Shown: positions 26,863 to 35,759, numbered from the stretch's first letter. The stretch: DNA of 64,000 nt from Rhodanobacter thiooxydans (GCF_030291135.1 NZ_CP127409.1:2480001-2544000), one strand, 5' to 3'. Notes: generated from the sequence alone by a model not told the origin. Numbers and translations are program-made.

Positions 26863-27113
26863 ATACGCCGCCGCCCTCGCGCCGGGTCAGCCTGCGGCTG
26901 GCCAGCGGCAACCACACCGAGATCAAGCCGATGCCGCCGGAGTCGCTGGACGCCCTGCTGGCGCGCGCCCAGGTGCTGGGCCTGCCGCTGCATCACGATC
27001 CGCAGATCGCCGCCCTGCTGGCCTCGCTGCGACTGCGCGAGGATGTGCCGGTGCTGCTCTACGCAGCGGCGGCCTCGGTGCTGGCGGCCGTCTACGACGC
27101 AGCGGAAGAATGA
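26859..27113 (+). CDS. FlhB-like C-terminal-domain protein (FlhB2)
   Basis: An 84-aa soluble protein resembling the cytoplasmic FlhB_C/EscU export-switch domain without the membrane part: RRVSLRLASGNHTEIKPMPPESLDALLARAQVLGLPLHHDPQIAALLASLRL (in consecutive pieces) corresponds to the region after the autocleavage site. The NPTH cleavage motif itself is absent. The start overlaps the stop of the FliK-like gene (ATGA). Such stand-alone FlhB-like proteins occur next to a second FliK-like gene in many gammaproteobacteria and can partly replace the FlhB C-domain in other species; here that is inference. Confidence 0.82.
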   Translation: MNTPPPSRRVSLRLASGNHTEIKPMPPESLDALLARAQVLGLPLHHDPQIAALLASLRLREDVPVLLYAAAASVLAAVYDAAEE

Positions 27114-27141
27114 TCGACCCGACTCACGCCGCGCACCGCTT

Positions 27142-27498
27142 TCAGGAGCTGGCCGGATGCATCCGCAGGACCAGCTGCGCCTCGTCGCGCGACAGGCCGC
27201 AGCGGCTGATCAGTTGTTCCACGTCAGCGCCTTCGCGCGCCAGTTGCTGGGCCAGTTCGTAGGACCGCGGCACCGTCGGCGACGGTTGCCGCTCGATCCG
27301 GCCCAGCTGGCGTTCCAGCCGCCCCAGCGCCATCACCAGCATCGAGGTCGGCACGTCGGTGCGAGCATGGGCTGCGTCGTGCGACAGTTCGGCCATCCGC
27401 CGCTGCAGCTCGCGCAGTTGGCGCCAGCCGTGGAACAGCAGCGCCGATTGCGCCAGCGCCAGCAACAGCAGGACGCCCACGCCGGTTTCAAGCCACAT
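27142..27498 (-). CDS. DUF2802 protein
   Basis: A 118-aa protein with an N-terminal membrane helix (about 5-24), a short charged coiled coil and a C-terminal helical domain (RSYELAQQLAREGADVEQLISRCGLSRDEAQLVLRMH in pieces) typical of DUF2802. The family regularly follows cheW at the end of polar flagellar gene clusters; function not established. The start overlaps the end of cheW by 11 bp. Last gene of the minus-strand motility cluster, tail to tail with flhB2. Confidence 0.85.
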   Translation of the reverse strand: MWLETGVGVLLLLALAQSALLFHGWRQLRELQRRMAELSHDAAHARTDVPTSMLVMALGRLERQLGRIERQPSPTVPRSYELAQQLAREGADVEQLISRCGLSRDEAQLVLRMHPASS

Positions 27499-27967
27499 GA
27501 CCGTTCCCGTCGTCGGCCCGGCACAGCCGGCGCACGTCGAGCAAGGCCACGAAGCCGCCCTGCCAGGCCAGCACGCCGCTGACCGGATCGTCGTCGCGGC
27601 TGGCCCGCCCCGGCGGCGGCGGCGCGATGTCGATACCGTCGCTGCACAGCAGTTCGCCGACGGCATCCACGCGCAGGCCGACCCACTGCCCCGCCTGCGA
27701 CAGCATCACCACGCGCACCGTGGCCGGCTCCGCCGCCGGCAGCACCGGCAGGCCCAGCCGCCGCCGGCCGTCCATCACCGGCACGATGCGCCCGCGCAGG
27801 TGGCGCACGCCGAGCAGGTCAGGGGCTGCGCCCGGCACCGGCGTCAGCTCGCCGTCGCGGATCACTTCACTGACCTCGTCCAGCGGCGCGGCATACAGTT
27901 GCGTGCCGATCCGGAACGACAGCCAGTGGCGGCCCTCCGCGGCGCGGTCAGCGGCAGTGACGTTCAT
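27488..27967 (-). CDS. cheW: CheW-like coupling protein (motility cluster)
   Basis: A 159-aa CheW-domain protein: LSFRIGTQLYAAPLDEVSEVI (about 16-36), PDLLGVRHLRGRIVPVMDGRRRLGL (about 49-73) and VDAVGELLCSDGID. It belongs to the set cheY-cheZ-cheA-motC-motD-cheW behind fliA. The sequence is clearly different from the CheW at 20319-20825, so the two may serve different arrays or mix. No ParA-like gene lies between motD and this gene, unlike in many pseudomonads and xanthomonads. Confidence 0.92.
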   Translation of the reverse strand: MNVTAADRAAEGRHWLSFRIGTQLYAAPLDEVSEVIRDGELTPVPGAAPDLLGVRHLRGRIVPVMDGRRRLGLPVLPAAEPATVRVVMLSQAGQWVGLRVDAVGELLCSDGIDIAPPPPGRASRDDDPVSGVLAWQGGFVALLDVRRLCRADDGNGHVA

Positions 27968-27995
27968 GCGATGACTCCACGATCGTGCGGCCCGC

Positions 27996-29054
27996 TCATG
28001 GGACGGAGCGGGTCGGGGGGGCGCGTTCGGAGCGGCTGTCCGGAGGGGCGCCGGCGTTCGGCATCGCCGCCGCGACGGCAGCCGGTACGGCGGCGGGCGC
28101 GCTGTCTGCCGCGCCGGTGCCGGGCACCGCCGGCGTCAGCGGCACGATGGCGCGCACGGTAGGCAGCACGCTGGGAGCCGATGCCTCGGCCACGCCGGCA
28201 TGCTGGCCGAGGTCGTCGGCGTCGCTGTGCTCGCGCGGCGGCAGCGAGCTGTTGCCCATCACCACCACCAGTACGCGGCGATTCTGGTTGCGCCCTTCCG
28301 CGGTGGTGTTGTCGGCCAGCGGATGCATCTCGCCCCAGCCGATGATGCCGAGCCGATCCTGGGCCACCCCGTTGACGGCGAACAGGCGCGCCACGCTGCC
28401 CGCGCGCGCGGCCGAGAGTTCCCAGTTCGATGGATACAGCGCGGTGTTGATCGGCATGTCGTCGGTGAAGCCCTCGATGCGCACCGGGTTGGTGAACTCC
28501 CCCAGCACCCCGGCGAGGCTGTGCAGGATGCCCTGCGCCGATGTCGACAACTGGGCCACGCCGCTGGGGAACAGGATGTCGGTACGGATCTCGATTTCCA
28601 GCCAGTCCACCTTGTTGCGCACGTTGACCAGCTTGCGGTCGATCAGCGGCTGCAGCGCCTTGCGCACCTCGCTCTCGATGCGCCCCAGGTTCTGCTGTGA
28701 CGACGTGGCGCGATGGGCCACGTCGCGCCCGTTGCCACCGCGCATCGCTATCGGGTGCGGCGGGATCGGCACCGCGATCGGCACCACCGACGCCCCCGAC
28801 TGGCCCGCCGGCGCGGCGATCGCCGGGTCGATATTGTGCGGCCGGATCCGCGTCGGCGGCAGCGGCGCAATGGCGTGGCTGGAGCCGTTGAACGCCTCGA
28901 TCAGCGACTCGGACATCACCCGGAACTTGCCCTCGTTGACCACCGAGACTGCATACATCACCACGAAGAACGCAAGCAGCAGGGTCATCAGGTCGGCATA
29001 GGGGATCGCCCAGGCTTCGTGGTTCTGGTGTTCCTCGTGCTTGTGCCTTCTCAT
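27996..29054 (-). CDS. motD: Flagellar stator protein MotD (MotB family)
   Basis: A 352-aa MotB-type stator subunit. A single transmembrane helix (about 19-40) starts with PYADLMTLLLAFFVVMYAVS, where Asp21 is the likely ion-binding residue. An OmpA-like peptidoglycan-binding domain (about 165-285) has GFTDDMPINTALYPSNWELSAARA and GRNQNRRVLVVV. Ala/Pro-rich stretches lie between the membrane helix and the OmpA domain and again in a 65-residue C-terminal tail (about 288-352), which is longer than usual. The ATG overlaps the motC stop. No motAB pair is in the window. Confidence 0.93.
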   Translation of the reverse strand: MRRHKHEEHQNHEAWAIPYADLMTLLLAFFVVMYAVSVVNEGKFRVMSESLIEAFNGSSHAIAPLPPTRIRPHNIDPAIAAPAGQSGASVVPIAVPIPPHPIAMRGGNGRDVAHRATSSQQNLGRIESEVRKALQPLIDRKLVNVRNKVDWLEIEIRTDILFPSGVAQLSTSAQGILHSLAGVLGEFTNPVRIEGFTDDMPINTALYPSNWELSAARAGSVARLFAVNGVAQDRLGIIGWGEMHPLADNTTAEGRNQNRRVLVVVMGNSSLPPREHSDADDLGQHAGVAEASAPSVLPTVRAIVPLTPAVPGTGAADSAPAAVPAAVAAAMPNAGAPPDSRSERAPPTRSVP

Positions 29055-29791
29055 GCCACGTAACCCTGCAGGCGCGCCTCGATCTGCCGCGGGTTGTCGC
29101 CTTGCGCGATCGACACCAGGCCCTCGATCAGGATCTCGCGCATCTGCGTCTGCTTGCTGATCAGGCCCTTCAGCCGCGCCGCCATCGGCAGCATGAACAT
29201 GTTGGCCAGCGCCACGCCATAGATGGTGGCCACGAAGGCGGCGGCGATGCCATGGCCTAGCTTGCTCGGATCGGCCAGGTTCTGCATCACCGCCATCAAC
29301 CCCATCACTGCGCCGATGATGCCCAGCGTGGGCGAATAGATGCCGGCCATTTCGAACACCTTGGCGCCGGCCAGTTCGATCGATTCGCGGGTTTCCAGGT
29401 CCACTTCCAATACGCTGCGGATCGCCTCCGGCTCGCCGCCGTCGACCAGCAATTGCAGGCCCTTGCTGACGAACGGGTCGGCCTCCGCCTCGATCTGCGG
29501 CTCCAGCCCGAGCAAGCCCTGCCGGCGCGAGATTTCGCTCCAGCCGACGATCCGGCTGATCAGGTCGCTCGGCTGGTGCCGGGGTGGCCGGTAGACCATC
29601 GAGAGCATCCTGAACGCCTGCTTGAGCACCTTGCCCTGGTTCTGCACCAGCAGGGCGGCGGCCGTGCCGGCGAAGACGATCACGAACGCCGCGGGATTCC
29701 ACAGCGCACCCACGGTGGAACCCTTGAGGATGGTGCCGACGATGATGACCACGAAGGCCAGAATGGTGCCGATGATGCTTACCAGATCCAT
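29051..29791 (-). CDS. motC: Flagellar stator protein MotC (MotA family)
   Basis: A 246-aa MotA-type ion channel subunit with four transmembrane helices (about 5-23, 30-50, 145-168 and 178-200). The signatures SPTLGIIGAVMGLMAVMQNL and GHGIAAAFVATIYGVALANMFMLP are present. The cytoplasmic loop that contacts FliG includes VFEMAGIYSPT upstream charged residues. With MotD it forms the stator that drives rotation. Coupled to motD by a 4-bp overlap; 5 bp after cheA. Confidence 0.95.
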   Translation of the reverse strand: MDLVSIIGTILAFVVIIVGTILKGSTVGALWNPAAFVIVFAGTAAALLVQNQGKVLKQAFRMLSMVYRPPRHQPSDLISRIVGWSEISRRQGLLGLEPQIEAEADPFVSKGLQLLVDGGEPEAIRSVLEVDLETRESIELAGAKVFEMAGIYSPTLGIIGAVMGLMAVMQNLADPSKLGHGIAAAFVATIYGVALANMFMLPMAARLKGLISKQTQMREILIEGLVSIAQGDNPRQIEARLQGYVA

Positions 29792-29796
29792 GCTGA

Positions 29797-31677
29797 TCAG
29801 CCAGTCAGTTGCAGTGAGGTGGAAAGTTGCCCGGTATCACTGGCCAGGCCGGCCAGGTCCATCACCAGCGCCAGCCGGCCGTCGCCGGTGACGGTGGCCC
29901 CGGCGACGCCCGGCACGCCGTCGAACAGCGGCCCGAGCGGCTTGACGATGACGTCCTCGCGGCCGAGCACCTCGTGCGCCAGGCAGCCGAGGCGCTGGTG
30001 GCCGATGTGCAGTACCACCACATGCCGGCCCGTGGTCGCGGTCGTCGCCGCCCCGGCCCAGCCGACCAGGTTGACCAGCGGCAGGGCACGGCCGCGGTGG
30101 CGTGCGACCAGGCGGCCGTCCAGCAGGCAATCCTGGCCGTCGTCGAGTTCGAAAACCTCCTCCACGTTGCCCATCGGCAACGCCAGCAGGCGTGTGTCCA
30201 CGCGCACCATCAGCACGCGCAGCACCGCCAGGGTCAGCGGTACGGCGAGTTCCAGCTCGCTGCCGTGACCCAGGTTCGAGCGCACCTGCAAGGTGCCGCC
30301 GAGTTCGGCCACGCGCGTCTTCACCACGTCCATGCCGACCCCGCGGCCGGAGATGTCGGACACCACCGCCGCAGTGCTGAAGCCGGGACGGAAGATCAAT
30401 TCGTAGCACTCGCCTTCACTCAGCCGTGCGGCCTGCACGGCATCGATCACGCCCTTCTCCACCGCCTTGCGGCGCAGGATGTCGGGGTCCATGCCGCGGC
30501 CGTCGTCGCGCACCGCGATCATGATGCGCTCGCCGCGCTGGCTGGCCGACAGGCATACCCGCCCCTTGCGCGGCTTGCCGGCCTGCTCGCGTTCGCCCGG
30601 CAGCTCCACGCCGTGGTCGAGCGCGTTGCGCAGCAGGTGGATCAGCGGGTCGGCCAGCGCCTCGACCAGGCTGCGGTCGAGGTCGGTGCCCTCGCCTTCC
30701 AGCACCAGTTCCACGTCCTTGCCGAGCTGGCGCGCCAGGTCGCGCACGATCCGCGGGAAGCGCTGGAACAGCCGCCCCACCGGCTGCATGCGCATGCCCA
30801 TCACCGCGTTCTGCAATTCGTCGGTGACCCGGTCCAGCTCGCTGGCCGCAGCGGCCAGGGCCTCGCCGTCATGGCGCGCGGCCAGGCTGAGCAGGCGGTT
30901 GCGCACCAGCACCAGTTCGCCGGCATGGTTGACCAGCGCATCCAGCCGCGCGGTGTCGACCCGCACGCTGTTTTCCGCCGGCGCCGCATGGTGCGCCACT
31001 GTGGCCGCGGCGGCTTTCGGCGCCATCGTTTCGGCCACCGCCGCCGGCGCCACCGCGGCTGCCGCGGCCGGCTGCCCGGCCTTGCCATGCAAGGCGTCCA
31101 GCAACGCTTCGAACTCGTCGTCGTCGATCGACGCGGACGCGATCGGCGCGATCGGTAACGCGGCCGGCGCGATGGTACCCGGCGCGGCGGTGCCGTACAT
31201 GCTGTCCAGCAGGGCCTCGAACTCGCTGTCGTCGATCGCGCCGCCGTCCGCCGACGGAGCCGGCGCAGCCGCCGGCACCACGACCGCAGCCGGCCGGGCT
31301 CCCGGCAACAGCGATTCCAGCAACGCCGGCGGCGGCATCGCCAGCGGTGCCCCGGCGCCCACCGCCGCCATCATGCCGTTGAGCAGGTCGAGCGCTTCGA
31401 GCAGCGCATCCATGTGGACGGCGCCGAGCACCACCTTGCCGTTGCGGGCCTCGTTGAGCAGGTCCTCGGCGTGGTGGCACAGCACCACCATCGGCTCGAA
31501 CGCGAGGAACCCGGCACCGCCCTTGACGGTGTGGAAGGCGCGGAACACGGCATTCAGCAGCTCGCCGTCACCCGGCGCCGCTTCCAGGCCGACCAGTTGC
31601 TCGTCGAGCCGCTGCAGCAGTTCGCCGGCCTCGACCAGGAAATCCTGGCGCAGCTCGCTGTCGAATTCGGCATTCAT
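29797..31677 (-). CDS. cheA: Chemotaxis histidine kinase CheA (motility cluster)
   Basis: A 626-aa CheA. P1 has His49 in FRAFHTVKGGAGFLAF. Between P1 and P3 lie two near-repeats, DDSEFEALLDSMYG and DDDEFEALLDALHG, in an Ala/Pro-rich linker that replaces a folded P2 and may bind CheY. P3, P4 (HLLRNALDHGVE, DDGRGM, GRGVGMDVV) and the CheW-like P5 are complete. Start MNAEFDSELRQ chosen; sixteen upstream codons overlap the cheZ end. It is in the core set with cheY and cheZ and probably controls the flagellar motor. Confidence 0.96.
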   Translation of the reverse strand: MNAEFDSELRQDFLVEAGELLQRLDEQLVGLEAAPGDGELLNAVFRAFHTVKGGAGFLAFEPMVVLCHHAEDLLNEARNGKVVLGAVHMDALLEALDLLNGMMAAVGAGAPLAMPPPALLESLLPGARPAAVVVPAAAPAPSADGGAIDDSEFEALLDSMYGTAAPGTIAPAALPIAPIASASIDDDEFEALLDALHGKAGQPAAAAAVAPAAVAETMAPKAAAATVAHHAAPAENSVRVDTARLDALVNHAGELVLVRNRLLSLAARHDGEALAAAASELDRVTDELQNAVMGMRMQPVGRLFQRFPRIVRDLARQLGKDVELVLEGEGTDLDRSLVEALADPLIHLLRNALDHGVELPGEREQAGKPRKGRVCLSASQRGERIMIAVRDDGRGMDPDILRRKAVEKGVIDAVQAARLSEGECYELIFRPGFSTAAVVSDISGRGVGMDVVKTRVAELGGTLQVRSNLGHGSELELAVPLTLAVLRVLMVRVDTRLLALPMGNVEEVFELDDGQDCLLDGRLVARHRGRALPLVNLVGWAGAATTATTGRHVVVLHIGHQRLGCLAHEVLGREDVIVKPLGPLFDGVPGVAGATVTGDGRLALVMDLAGLASDTGQLSTSLQLTG

Positions 31678-31690
31678 GGCCGGCGGCTCG

Positions 31691-32329
31691 TCAAAACCCG
31701 AATTCGCTGAGCAGGCGGTCGGCATCTTCCTGGCTGGACACCTTGGCCGCCTTGGCCGGTGCCTCGCTGCCGGCCAGGGCGCCGGTCAGGCGCACCAGCT
31801 CCAGCAGCGACGATTCGACCGTGCCGATGAAGCTGGCGACCTTCTTGATGCGCTGTCCGGTGAGGTCCTGCCACGACTGCGCCAGCACCATGTCGGCGAG
31901 GCCGTCGCGGCAGCTGCCGGCGAACGCCACCGCCTCGCGCGCCAGCACCGCGGCGGCGTCGTTGCCGTTGGTCCACTCCAGCACCTGGCCGGCATTGCGC
32001 GTCAGCGACTCGGCCTGCGGCCGCATGCGTTCGGCGAAGTCGAGGCTGCGATGCGCGGCCTGCGCGCTCATCTCCAGTGCGTCCTGCAGGTGCTGGCGCG
32101 CGTCGGCGATGGCCGGTACGCCGTCCTGGGCCAGATCGCCACCGAGCCGGCGCACCGCGTCGTGCAGGTCGCGGGCCAGCTGGCCGAGCGCGCGGAACAG
32201 GTGCTGCTCGCGCTGGCGCACCATCACGTCCAGCGCCTGCTCGAACGCCGGGCCGTCGGGGCTGTTCAACAGGTCGCGCAGTTCGGGCGGCAGCGTCTCG
32301 TCGATGGCGAGGGGGGAAGAGACGTTCAT
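31691..32329 (-). CDS. cheZ: CheY phosphatase CheZ
   Basis: A 212-aa CheZ that speeds dephosphorylation of CheY-P. The long helical hairpin contains the active segment [16 protein letters not shown], with Asp155 and the catalytic Gln159. The C-terminal CheY-docking peptide is [11 protein letters not shown]. Length matches the family (about 210-215 aa). Start [13 protein letters not shown] overlaps the cheY stop (ATGA). It is the only complete cheZ in the window, although there are two cheY genes. Confidence 0.95.
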   Translation of the reverse strand: MNVSSPLAIDETLPPELRDLLNSPDGPAFEQALDVMVRQREQHLFRALGQLARDLHDAVRRLGGDLAQDGVPAIADARQHLQDALEMSAQAAHRSLDFAERMRPQAESLTRNAGQVLEWTNGNDAAAVLAREAVAFAGSCRDGLADMVLAQSWQDLTGQRIKKVASFIGTVESSLLELVRLTGALAGSEAPAKAAKVSSQEDADRLLSEFGF

Positions 32330-32733
32330 GCGCTGACTCCGCTGGCGGCGATCCGTTCGAAGATCTTGGTGAGCTTTTCCTTGAGCGTGACCGCGGTGAA
32401 CGGCTTGACGATGTAGCCGTTCACGCCGGCCTGTGCGGCGGCGATGATCTGGTCGCGGTTGTTCTCGGCGGTGACCATCAGCACCGGCAGGCCTTTCAGC
32501 GAGTCCTCCGCGCGGATCGCGCGCAGCAGGTCGATGCCGGTCATGTTCGGCATGTTCCAGTCGGTCACCACCAGGTCGAACGGCTGGCTGCGCAGCATCG
32601 TCAGCGCGTTCTCGCCGTCGTCGGCTTCCTGGATCAGCGGGTTGCTGAAACCCAGCTCGACCAGCAGGTTGCGGACGATCCGCCGCATGGTGGAAAAGTC
32701 GTCCACCACCAGGATTTTCATGTTCTTGTCCAA
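32326..32733 (-). CDS. cheY: Chemotaxis response regulator CheY (motor)
   Basis: A 135-aa receiver that binds the FliM switch when phosphorylated. Site D58 ([12 protein letters not shown]), acidic pair D11-D12, Thr88 and Lys110 (GYIVKPF) are present. The start is TTG at 32733, with GGAG seven bases upstream; the first ATG (MKILVVDD, codon 5) is an alternative. Coupled to cheZ by ATGA and preceded by fliA with a 63-bp gap lacking an obvious promoter. Confidence 0.96.
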   Translation of the reverse strand: MDKNMKILVVDDFSTMRRIVRNLLVELGFSNPLIQEADDGENALTMLRSQPFDLVVTDWNMPNMTGIDLLRAIRAEDSLKGLPVLMVTAENNRDQIIAAAQAGVNGYIVKPFTAVTLKEKLTKIFERIAASGVSA

Positions 32734-32796
32734 ACGCTTTCTCCACGTGCGGTACAGGCCGAGGTCCGGCCGCGGGGATTCATGGGGTTCACTGGA

Positions 32797-33525
32797 TCAA
32801 TTGCGCCAGCCGGTGAGCCTTGCGCGAAGCCGGATGACCGCCTGCCCATGGATCTGGCAGACGCGCGACTCGCTCACGCCGAGTACGGCGCCGATTTCCT
32901 TGAGGTTCAATTCCTGTTCGTAGTACAGCGACATCACCAGCTGCTCGCGCTCGGGCAGGCTGCCGATCGCCTCGGCCAGTGCCTCGCGCATGCCGTCGCG
33001 TTCGATGTTCTCCGACGGCCCCAGGCTGCCTTCGTCAGCCACGTCGAGCACCGTGCCTTCCTCGCCGTCGTCCGAGGCGGTGAGGCTGAGCAGGCGCACG
33101 CAGGCCGCATCGGCGAGCACCTGGTGGTACTCCTCGGCGCTGATGCCGAGCCGGCGGATCACCTCGGCATCGTCGGCCTCGGCGCCGGTCTCGGTCTCGA
33201 TCTGGCGGATCGTCTCGGCCACTTCGCGGGTCTTGCGGTGCACCGAGCGCGGGGTCCAGTCGGTGCGGCGCAATTCGTCCAGCATCGCGCCACGAATGCG
33301 GATGCCCGCATACGTCTCGAAGCTGGCCCCCTTGTCGTGGGCAAAATGGCGCGCCGCCTCCAGCAAACCGATCATTCCTGCCTGGATCAGGTCGCCCACG
33401 TCGACGCTGGCCGGCAACCGCCCCATCAGGTGATAGGCGATCCGTCGGACCAGCGGCGCGTGCCGACGCACCAGTTCGTCGGCACTCTCGCGGGAAAGTT
33501 GCAGATATTCCGAAGCCACGCTCAT
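32797..33525 (-). CDS. fliA: RNA polymerase sigma-28 factor FliA
   Basis: A 242-aa flagellar sigma factor for late genes (filament, stators, chemotaxis). Region 2 has APLVRRIAYHLMGRLPASVDVGDLIQAGMIGLLEA (pieces, about 21-55), with the promoter-melting RIRGAMLDELRR. Region 4 has ELNLKEIGAVLGVSESRVCQIHGQA. Start ATG 33525 (MSVASEYLQLSRES) overlaps the fleN stop; a longer frame exists but is antisense-like. Six candidate target promoters are listed in this annotation. Its anti-sigma factor FlgM is not in the window. Confidence 0.97.
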   Translation of the reverse strand: MSVASEYLQLSRESADELVRRHAPLVRRIAYHLMGRLPASVDVGDLIQAGMIGLLEAARHFAHDKGASFETYAGIRIRGAMLDELRRTDWTPRSVHRKTREVAETIRQIETETGAEADDAEVIRRLGISAEEYHQVLADAACVRLLSLTASDDGEEGTVLDVADEGSLGPSENIERDGMREALAEAIGSLPEREQLVMSLYYEQELNLKEIGAVLGVSESRVCQIHGQAVIRLRARLTGWRN

Positions 33526-34475
33526 CTCGGCACCCCACCTACCGGTGTTGTCCGGCCACCAAAAAAAGCAATCCGGTCGAGACCCGCGCGGTCGGGTTCC
33601 ACCCACTTATCGACCGCACCCGCCAGATTCTTGAATGCCAGCGCGGAATGACTCGATGGCCACAGGTCGACGACCGCGCACTGCCGGCGAATGGCCTGGC
33701 GCAGGCGCTCGTCATGCGGCACCCAGCCGCCGAATTCGATCACCACGTCGAGGAAGCGGTCGCTGACCCGCGCCAGCTTCTGGTGCAGCGCGCGCGCGTC
33801 GCCCTCGTTGCGCACCATGTTGGCGACCATGCGGATGCGGCGTACGCCGAAGTCGCGGCTGAGCACCTTGGTCAGGCCATAGGCGTCAGTCAGCGACGCC
33901 GGTTCGTCGCACGCCACCACGATCACCTCGGCGGCGGCGGCGGCGAACATCGTCACGTTGTCGGAAAGGCCGGCGGCGGTATCCACCAGCAGGTATTCGG
34001 GCGGCTGCGCCAGTTCGTCGAAGGCGCGGATGATCGCCGCGTGCTCGCCGTTGTCCAGTTGCGCCAGCCGGCGCGCGCCGGAGCCGGCCGGCACCACGCG
34101 CAGGCCGCGCGGCGCGCTCAGCATCAGTTCGTCCAGCGTGCACTCGCCGTCGAGCAGGTGGCCGATATGACGCGACGGCGTGAGGCCGAGCATCACGTCG
34201 ACGTTGGCCAGGCCCATGTCGGCATCCAGCAGCACCACGTCGCGCCCGGCCACCGACAGCGCCATGCCCAGGTTCACCGCCACCGTGCTCTTGCCGACGC
34301 CGCCCTTGCCGCCGGCCACCGCGATGGTGCGGCAATGCCGGCGCGCGGCGGGCACAGCGGCCAGCAGGCTGCTGGCCTGGTGCGTGGACGGCAGCTCTGC
34401 CACAGGTCGGTCGCTCATGCCCGACAGCATCCGTTTCAGCCCGAAAGCCTGGTCCATTGCCAATACCCCGCTCAT
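33522..34475 (-). CDS. fleN: Flagellar number regulator FleN (FlhG), ParA/MinD-like ATPase
   Basis: A 317-aa MinD-like ATPase that limits flagellar number, usually by antagonising FleQ and working with FlhF. The deviant Walker A GGKGGVGKST is at about 55-64; Walker B-like DADMGLANVDVMLGL and the VDTAAGLS motif follow. The N-terminus MDQAFGLKRML is the FlhG activation helix that stimulates FlhF. Start MSGVLAMDQAFG overlaps the flhF stop by 4 bp. Together with flhF it suggests polar flagellation. Confidence 0.96.
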   Translation of the reverse strand: MSGVLAMDQAFGLKRMLSGMSDRPVAELPSTHQASSLLAAVPAARRHCRTIAVAGGKGGVGKSTVAVNLGMALSVAGRDVVLLDADMGLANVDVMLGLTPSRHIGHLLDGECTLDELMLSAPRGLRVVPAGSGARRLAQLDNGEHAAIIRAFDELAQPPEYLLVDTAAGLSDNVTMFAAAAAEVIVVACDEPASLTDAYGLTKVLSRDFGVRRIRMVANMVRNEGDARALHQKLARVSDRFLDVVIEFGGWVPHDERLRQAIRRQCAVVDLWPSSHSALAFKNLAGAVDKWVEPDRAGLDRIAFFGGRTTPVGGVPR

Positions 34476-35740
34476 GCGCCGGCCACCGCGAAGCCGAAGC
34501 GTTCGGCCATCAGGCCGTCGTCGGGCGGCGGGCTCTTCAGTGACTGCGCGGCACGGCACACCAGCACGCGCGCATCCGCCGCGGCGATGTCCTCGGGCAC
34601 GCGCTGGCCGTCGGTGATGTAGTCCAGCGGCAGCCGGTGGCGGATCAGCACCGACAGCGCGCCGCCCAGGGCCGGGGCTTCATCCAGCTTGGTCAGGATG
34701 CAGGCGTGTGGCTTCAACGGCAGGTAGGCGCGCACTGCCTCGTCCAGCGCCTGCGACTGTGCGTTCGCCGCCAATACCAGGCAGGCGCGCAGGTCGCGGG
34801 CATCGGCAAGGATTTCCAGTTGCTGGTTGAGCCGCGGGTCGCTGCCGGCAACGCCGGCGGTATCGATCAGCACGGTATGGCTGCCGTGCAGCATCTCCAG
34901 CACCTTGCGCAGGCTCGCCGCGTCGTAGGCCGGGTAGACCCGCGCGCCGAGCAGCCGGCCGTAGTGTTCCAGCTGCGCGGCGGCACCGATGCGATAGTGG
35001 TCGGTGCTGACCAGCGCCACCTGGTCGGCACCGTGGCGCATCACCGCGCGTGCCGCCAGCTTGGCGATGGTGGTGGTCTTGCCCACGCCGGTCGGCCCGA
35101 CCAGCGCAACCACGCCGCCGGCGTCGCCGGACAGCTCGCGGCCGCTCACCATCAGGCTGCGGCTGAGCATGCCCAGCGGCAGGTAGCGCGCCTGCTCGGC
35201 GTTGATCGGCTCGGGCAGCTCGGCCACCAGGGCCCGCGCCACGTCGGGCTCGATGCCCAGCCGCGTCATCTCGCGCAGGATCCGCGCGCGCAGCGGCTGG
35301 CGCCGCTCCATGTCGTTCCAGGCCAGGCTGGACAGCTGCATTTCCAGCATCTCGCGCAGGTCGCCCAGTTCGCTGCGCATCTGCGCGGTGTCCTGCGCGG
35401 CGCGCTCCATCAGCGGGTGCATCGCCAGCGTGGCCTTCGCCGCACGCGCGGGCGGCGGTGCGTCCACGGTGGCCGGCGGGCGCAGCGCGGGTTCGATCGT
35501 TGCCACGCGGGGTTTCGGCGCCGCCGCGGACTCGGACTCGGCCGGCGGCGCTTCGGGCGCTGGCGCACCATGCCTGGCGGCTTCGCGCATCAGTGCCTCG
35601 TCGTAGTCGATCGCCGCAATCAGCTCGATGCCTTCGTCCAGCCGGCGCGTCGACAGGATCACCGCTTCCGGTCCCTGGTCTTCGCGCACTTCGCGCATGG
35701 CCTGGCGCATGTCGGGCGCCACGAAACGCTTGATCTTCAT
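34472..35740 (-). CDS. flhF: Flagellar biosynthesis GTPase FlhF
   Basis: A 422-aa SRP-type GTPase that places the flagellum at the pole. The N-terminal region MKIKRFVAPDMRQAMREVREDQGPEA is the family B-domain. The NG domain has the P-loop GPTGVGKTTTIAKLAA, then STDHYRIGAAAQLEHYGRLL, DTAGVAGSDPR and LTKLDEAPALGG. A Pro/Ala-rich linker separates the two. Downstream of flhA by 130 bp containing an imperfect inverted repeat. Confidence 0.96.
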   Translation of the reverse strand: MKIKRFVAPDMRQAMREVREDQGPEAVILSTRRLDEGIELIAAIDYDEALMREAARHGAPAPEAPPAESESAAAPKPRVATIEPALRPPATVDAPPPARAAKATLAMHPLMERAAQDTAQMRSELGDLREMLEMQLSSLAWNDMERRQPLRARILREMTRLGIEPDVARALVAELPEPINAEQARYLPLGMLSRSLMVSGRELSGDAGGVVALVGPTGVGKTTTIAKLAARAVMRHGADQVALVSTDHYRIGAAAQLEHYGRLLGARVYPAYDAASLRKVLEMLHGSHTVLIDTAGVAGSDPRLNQQLEILADARDLRACLVLAANAQSQALDEAVRAYLPLKPHACILTKLDEAPALGGALSVLIRHRLPLDYITDGQRVPEDIAAADARVLVCRAAQSLKSPPPDDGLMAERFGFAVAGA

Positions 35741-35759
35741 TGATGCTTGCTCCGCAAAC

